9,787 bases of DNA, from positions 1-9,787 of the forward strand of contig JAKAEF010000030.1 in the NCBI GenBank assembly GCA_021820025.1, written 5' to 3'. The translations under genes and the position numbers were made by a program. Under the pieces are notes generated by a model. The model saw only the letters and a program-made list of their open reading frames with translations. It was not told the origin of the DNA and did no database searches. Shown here in pieces: positions 5,872 to 9,787 of the stretch (position 1 is the first letter of the stretch; every line of letters begins with the position of its first letter). The stretch comes from a bacterium (GTDB taxonomy: Bacteria; Patescibacteriota; Microgenomatia; Levybacterales; UBA12049).

Positions 5872-6940
5872 ATTCTATATAATTTTCCTTTTTGATTAAT
5901 AATACCTTTTACTTCCATTAAACCCAAAAGAATGCCCAATGTTTTGGCATCTTTACCCATTTTTGCGACAATTTGGTCAAAATGCAAGGGACCAGTTTGT
6001 AAAAGTAAAACAATTTCTGTTTCTTCTTTTGTCAAATTTTGACTTTGTTTACAATAGCTTTTGCCTGTTTTTGTATAGAAAGAATATCTAGAATTCTTTC
6101 AATATCAACAACTGCATGTGCTCCCTGTTGCAATAGTTTATTTGTTCCTTTTGACAAATTACTGGTTATTGGACCTGGAACTGCAAAAACAGGTCTGCCA
6201 AACTCTTTTGCGTTTTGTGCGGTTATTAATGCCCCACTATCCTCTGTTCCCTCTGTTACCAATACTCCCAAAGACAATCCTGCAATCGTACTGTTTCTAG
6301 CAGGGAAAAGTCCTTTGAAGGATGCTTGATTTAGAGGAAAGGTTGAGACAATACAACCTGATTTCTTTTGTATTATATCATATAGGCCTTTATTTTCTGC
6401 CGGAGTACATATATTTACTCCGCATCCAAGTACTGCGATTATCTTACCATTTCAATCTATTGCTGTTTTATGAGCTATTGTATCAACTCCTATGGCTAGG
6501 CCTGAAATAATAACAAAATCCTGTTCAACAAGTTGTGAGGTAAGAAGCTTTGTCACATGCTCTCCGTAATCTGTAATCTTTCTTGTCCCAACAACAGCTA
6601 ATGTTTTTGGGAAACTGAGAACATTTGCATCACCTGTGACATATAAAATAAACGGAGGTTCCGGTGTTTTTCTAAGAAGTGATGGGTAATTTTTATCACC
6701 AATTGTTATATACTCTACCCTACTTTGAACAAGTTTTTGAGTATAAAATGAAATAGCAAAATCTTTTCTAAATGTTTCAAATTGAAAAGCTAATTTTTCT
6801 CCAATTACATTTTTAAGATCAAAAACCGAAGCATTCCAAATATTCTGTGCATTACCAAACTTATTCAAAAGAGCGGCAAAACGTTTTGACCCAATACCCG
6901 GAAAAACAGACAATCCTAAAATATATTCTCGTTCTAACAT
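5868..6940 (-). pseudogene. dprA: DNA-processing protein A, interrupted by a nonsense codon and a frameshift
   Basis: Read through, this encodes a normal-length DprA of 357 residues, the protein that loads RecA onto incoming single-stranded DNA during transformation. Seen in order: an N-terminal helix-hairpin-helix-like segment (6-35), the Rossmann core with VGTRK (117-121), SGLAIGVD (146-153), FPARN (212-216) and GALITA (236-241), then a winged-helix domain (about 302-357). Two lesions break it. Codon 163 is TGA (6452-6454). Near 6034-6038 one base is missing: the frame ends at TGA 6032-6034, while the winged helix continues in the -1 frame. Five As instead of four in the run would restore it. 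The restored frame ends in ATGA with the topA start. I chose the ATG at 6940 because the family sequence begins there. It is either a recent pseudogene or holds assembly errors. Confidence 0.88.
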
Positions 6941-6997
6941 AAAAAAATAGTAGCAAATTACTTGACAAAATATTTTGATCCATGTCACACTAGATAT

Positions 6998-7372
6998 ATG
7001 GCAAAAAGAAAAGCAGTTAGAAAATCAAAAGCAGTACGAGCTGTTAAAAAACCACATGTAACTTCTTCTCATGGGCCAACCTATGACACGTTAATGATTG
7101 TTACCATTCTTCTTTTATTGTTTGTCTACCCAATTGGCATTATATTTATGTGGGCATGGATGAAAACATGGCCAACATGGCTTAAGGCAGTTATTTCTGC
7201 TCCTTTTGTAATTGCAATTACCTTTTTAATTATTGTTTCATTTATTGTCGGAAATATTATCCATAGAGGATTAAATAGAGCAATAATTCAGGAAAGAAGA
7301 ATTGAAAGAATGCAACAAATGCCTACAAATATTCCTCTCTCTGTTACACCAACTCCTCAAGTTACCTATTAG
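6998..7372 (+). CDS. Small two-helix membrane protein of unknown function
   Basis: A 124-residue protein I do not recognise. The first 20 residues are strongly basic (MAKRKAVRKSKAV and more), then come two hydrophobic helices at about 31-54 and 62-88, separated by a short WMKTWPTW turn. The C-terminal tail is charged and ends in a Pro/Thr segment. By the positive-inside rule both ends would be cytoplasmic. I chose the ATG at 6998 over a TTG at 6962; the TTG would add 12 uncharacteristic residues and enter the divergent dprA leader. No clear Shine-Dalgarno precedes either start. It diverges from dprA across 57 bp, and its stop overlaps that of mrdA by 4 bp. Confidence 0.7.
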   Translation: MAKRKAVRKSKAVRAVKKPHVTSSHGPTYDTLMIVTILLLLFVYPIGIIFMWAWMKTWPTWLKAVISAPFVIAITFLIIVSFIVGNIIHRGLNRAIIQERRIERMQQMPTNIPLSVTPTPQVTY

Positions 7373-9189
7373 TTTTTGGGTTCACTAAAGTACGCGTCTA
7401 AAATTTCTTTTGCAATTGGTCCTGCAATGTTGGATCCTTCTCCAGATGCTTCAGATAAAACAGTTACGATAATCTGCGGATTATAAGCGGGTGCATATAA
7501 GGTAATCCATGCATGAGGCAAAGACGTTTCTGATCCTTGTTGGGCTGTTCCTGTTTTGCAAGCAACGGAAACACCTATTTTATTTTCAAATGCGGCTGAT
7601 TCCGAAGCTTGGGATGGAATAAAAAAATTTTTTCCATCTATTTGATACTTTCCCGCAGGAACCGAAACTGCATAATTGAATAACGGCCAGCCAACTCCTC
7701 CAGGCTGGCATCCTTTTACCATTCCTTCCCGAATTAAATCTGCTGTGGTATCTGACAAAAATTTATTTTGTAAAATTTCCGGTTTTTGACTTGCAAGCAA
7801 ATGAGGTTTGTATAGCACTCCATTATTTGCTAACGTCTGTGTCCAGGCATTTACTTGAAGAGGAGTTGTTAATAAATATCCCTGTCCAATTCCATAATGG
7901 AAATCATCTCCCGTATACCATTGCTCGCCAATTGTTTTTAACTTCCACTCTTTTGTTGGTAAAAGTCCTGCCTGCTCTCCCATTAAATCTATCCCTAATT
8001 TTTTACCTAACCCAAATTTTGCACCCATTGCAGAAATTTTATCTACTCCTAACATTTCTCCAAGCTTATAGAAAAAAATATCATTAGATCTTTGGATTGC
8101 TTTGACAACATCTACCAATCCTTCTGTTCTTCCATATTGGGTGTAGTACCAATTAGCAAAACTAAATGGTCCAATTTTTACAACTCCAGTATCATCTACC
8201 GTAAAGCTATTATCTATTATTTTTGTTTCAAGTCCTGCTGCAGCAACAACAGGTTTAAAGGTAGAACCAGGAGGATAGACTCCGCTTATAACTCTATCTA
8301 AAAGCGGTTGATTTTGTCCGTCTAATAAAACACTGGCAACGGTTGGATAACTACTATCAGTAGCCATATAATTTTTCCCCATGGTAAATAAATTTGGATC
8401 AAACGAGGGCATACTTACCATTGCCAAAATTTCTCCATCAGGTTTACTTACTATGACTGCACCTTTTTTAACAGACTTCATGGCATTATATGTAGCTATC
8501 TGTAAATTTTTATCTAACGTAGTAGTAATATTTTGCCCAGAAACTGGATCTGTCTCCCCAAGAGTTCGTACTTTTTGTCCTGTTGCATCAACTTCTATTA
8601 GTTGCTGCCCGTCTACTCCTTTTAATAAAGGCTCATATTCTTGCTCTAGTCCTTCTTTTCCAATAACATCTCCAACTTTGTAATCAGCATACAAAGGGTC
8701 TTGTAATTCGTTTTGAGATATTTGTCCAATGTATCCTAAAACATGTGCAAAAGCATTTTTATATGGATACTCGCGCAAACTATCTATTTCTAAATGTTTG
8801 TCCCCTTTTGCCAAAAGAGATAATGCTGTTTTTTGATCAACAAGTGTTGTTTTCCCATTAACTTCTTCTCTATATCCTGGAACATTGTAAACAAGTGGAT
8901 TGCCATTTCTATCAAAGATTACTCCTCGAGGTGCATGGATAACTGTTGTTCGGGTTCTGTTTGTGTCAGAAAGCAATCGATAGTCATTTCCTTTAATAAT
9001 TTGTAAATAAAAAAGTCTGCCAATTAAAAGAAGAACTGCAGAAACAATGATGATTGGGAAAACAACATCACGCATTTTTACTTCCAATGAATGGTCACCA
9101 AAACCAACTGAGAATTTTAATGGCGAATGTTTTTCTGTATAAATTGATTCTGAAAAAAGAGCTCCAACTTTAATTCTACTTTTTCTCAT
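7369..9189 (-). CDS. mrdA: Penicillin-binding protein 2 (peptidoglycan DD-transpeptidase)
   Basis: A 606-residue class B PBP that cross-links peptidoglycan, usually with RodA in the elongation complex. A 40-residue cytoplasmic tail precedes one membrane helix (about 41-63). The pedestal domain begins with the family motif APRGVIFDRNG (86-96), and the transpeptidase domain follows. The catalytic triad motifs are intact: STFK with Ser309/Lys312, SND (368-370) in the SxN position, and KTG (545-547). The stretch from GMVKG (489-493) to KTG is about 50 residues, longer than in E. coli PBP2, and contains Cys494 and Cys544. AAGGAG lies about 3 nt before the ATG, a short spacing like that of the sigma gene. 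It follows the PurM-like gene by 36 bp, with an extended -10 in the gap. No rodA is in view. Confidence 0.93.
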   Translation of the reverse strand: MRKSRIKVGALFSESIYTEKHSPLKFSVGFGDHSLEVKMRDVVFPIIIVSAVLLLIGRLFYLQIIKGNDYRLLSDTNRTRTTVIHAPRGVIFDRNGNPLVYNVPGYREEVNGKTTLVDQKTALSLLAKGDKHLEIDSLREYPYKNAFAHVLGYIGQISQNELQDPLYADYKVGDVIGKEGLEQEYEPLLKGVDGQQLIEVDATGQKVRTLGETDPVSGQNITTTLDKNLQIATYNAMKSVKKGAVIVSKPDGEILAMVSMPSFDPNLFTMGKNYMATDSSYPTVASVLLDGQNQPLLDRVISGVYPPGSTFKPVVAAAGLETKIIDNSFTVDDTGVVKIGPFSFANWYYTQYGRTEGLVDVVKAIQRSNDIFFYKLGEMLGVDKISAMGAKFGLGKKLGIDLMGEQAGLLPTKEWKLKTIGEQWYTGDDFHYGIGQGYLLTTPLQVNAWTQTLANNGVLYKPHLLASQKPEILQNKFLSDTTADLIREGMVKGCQPGGVGWPLFNYAVSVPAGKYQIDGKNFFIPSQASESAAFENKIGVSVACKTGTAQQGSETSLPHAWITLYAPAYNPQIIVTVLSEASGEGSNIAGPIAKEILDAYFSEPKN

Positions 9190-9206
9190 AAACTCCTTGG
9201 GAATTC

Positions 9207-9215
9207 AGTATAACA
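9207..9215 (-). promoter_or_regulatory. Extended -10 promoter element before mrdA
   Basis: On the minus strand the gap between the PurM-like gene and mrdA reads TGTTATACT, an extended -10 (TGn plus TATACT, five of six to consensus). No good -35 is seen, which extended -10 promoters tolerate. Transcription would start near 9200, about 10 nt before the ATG. Confidence 0.4.
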
Positions 9216-9225
9216 CAACTATTTA

Positions 9226-9787
9226 TTAGGCTCTAACTTGAAGACTTTCTGCAGCAAAAGTTACTGAAAGAGGCTCAATAATAACTTGTTTTTGTCCTTG
9301 TTCTACCACACCGGCATTGTATGCTTTTATCCCAACAGATTCTGCTATTTTTAGAACATTTTGCACATCTGTTTGAGGGACAAATATTGCAAATCCTGCC
9401 CCCATATTTAAATTTCCATATGCTTCTTCATTACTCATTTGAGCCTGTTGCTGAATAAAACTTAAAACTTCTGGAACTGGAACAATTTCTTTTATTCTGT
9501 AGGTAAATTCTTTGGTATGGCGCATTAATTTTCTCCATCCATGACCTGTTATATTTGCCATGTAGTTGATTTTAATATTATTTTTAAATAATTCATGCAC
9601 TAGTTTTGAATAAATAATTGTTGGATCAAGTAGTGCTTCTCCGTACATGCGTCCAGAAGGCAATTTTGTAGCATATTTTTCTGGTAAACTCTCTGCAATT
9701 TTACGAGCTAAAGACAAACCATTTGCATGAATACCACTACTTTCAAATAAAATAATTGCATCCCCTGCCTGGAGATTTTCTCCAAGA
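9226..9787 (-). CDS. PurM-like (AIR synthase-related) protein, 5' end outside window
   Basis: The frame is open to the window edge, so about 187 C-terminal residues are seen out of the roughly 345 usual for PurM. The motif GDAIILFESSGIHANGLSLAR is the segment that in PurM/HypE-family ATP-dependent enzymes joins the two halves. Later come ITGHGWRKLMR, in place of the usual ITGGG, and NEEAYGNLNMGAGFAIFVP, which matches the PurM C-terminal NMG segment. True PurM closes the imidazole ring of aminoimidazole ribotide in purine synthesis. The altered glycine-rich motif makes a divergent paralogue possible, so I give no symbol. A TTG at 9717 lies within the motif and is not the start. Confidence 0.8.
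   Translation of the reverse strand, partial: LGENLQAGDAIILFESSGIHANGLSLARKIAESLPEKYATKLPSGRMYGEALLDPTIIYSKLVHELFKNNIKINYMANITGHGWRKLMRHTKEFTYRIKEIVPVPEVLSFIQQQAQMSNEEAYGNLNMGAGFAIFVPQTDVQNVLKIAESVGIKAYNAGVVEQGQKQVIIEPLSVTFAAESLQVRA

Noticed and set aside
6030..6040. Programmed -1 ribosomal frameshift in dprA
   Set aside because: The local sequence GTC AAA ATT TGA is not a proper X-XXY-YYZ slippery heptamer, and an upstream in-frame TGA already breaks the gene.
6452..6454. TGA recoded as Gly or Trp (alternative genetic code)
   Set aside because: TGA ends the Cache gene and the sigma gene and forms the dprA-topA ATGA overlap, and the other long genes contain no internal TGA.
6975..6988. Fnr-type site TTGAT-CCAT-GTCAC between dprA and the small membrane gene
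   Set aside because: The second half matches ATCAA at only three of five positions; chance is likely in AT-rich DNA.
6962..6996. Sigma-70 promoter with perfect TTGACA at 6962
   Set aside because: The only -10-like box (TAGATA, 6991-6996) is 23 nt away, too far, and almost touches the ATG.
6962..6997. TTG start at 6962 for the small membrane protein
   Set aside because: It would add 12 uncharacteristic residues without a Shine-Dalgarno. The ATG at 6998 opens a typical basic N-terminus.
9226..9717. Separate 163-residue gene starting at TTG 9717
   Set aside because: The frame continues upstream through conserved PurM-family residues, so the TTG is internal to a longer gene.

Overview
The window is AT-rich DNA with tightly packed bacterial genes: short gaps and several 4-bp start/stop overlaps. 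Topoisomerase I, a DprA-type gene, a class B penicillin-binding protein, a PurM-like protein and an ECF sigma/anti-sigma pair with a Pro/Thr/Ser-rich extracytoplasmic part suggest a small-genome Patescibacteria/CPR bacterium, perhaps of the Microgenomates type. That is inference from gene content and style; no rRNA or other taxonomic marker is present. TGA serves as a normal stop here, including in ATGA overlaps, so the standard bacterial code applies.

Left part (1-2158). A 5'-truncated membrane sensor with a double-Cache-like domain (+) converges on a Crp/Fnr-family regulator (-). The regulator has a good sigma-70-type promoter with two palindromes in or beside it. Divergent from it lies an 82-nt element (+) that folds as a tRNA-like cloverleaf with short D- and T-loops and an enlarged anticodon loop. 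A 13-bp terminator-like hairpin follows it.

Middle part (2159-6940), all on the minus strand. In transcription order: a dprA gene broken by an in-frame TGA and a -1 frameshift, topA, an ECF sigma factor, its presumed membrane anti-sigma factor, and a small exported Ser/Thr/Pro-repeat protein. The sigma gene and the repeat-protein gene are preceded by the same two-block motif, TCGTCACAAAT-N10-TTCGTT. It looks like the promoter recognised by this sigma factor, which would give an autoregulated envelope-response module.

Right part (6998-9787). A small two-helix membrane protein of unknown function (+) overlaps tail-to-tail with mrdA (PBP2, -). A PurM-like gene (-) precedes mrdA and runs off the window end.

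The most notable items are the duplicated ECF promoter motif, the tRNA-like element with an apparent 16-nt insertion in its anticodon loop, and the doubly disrupted dprA whose overlap with topA is still intact.
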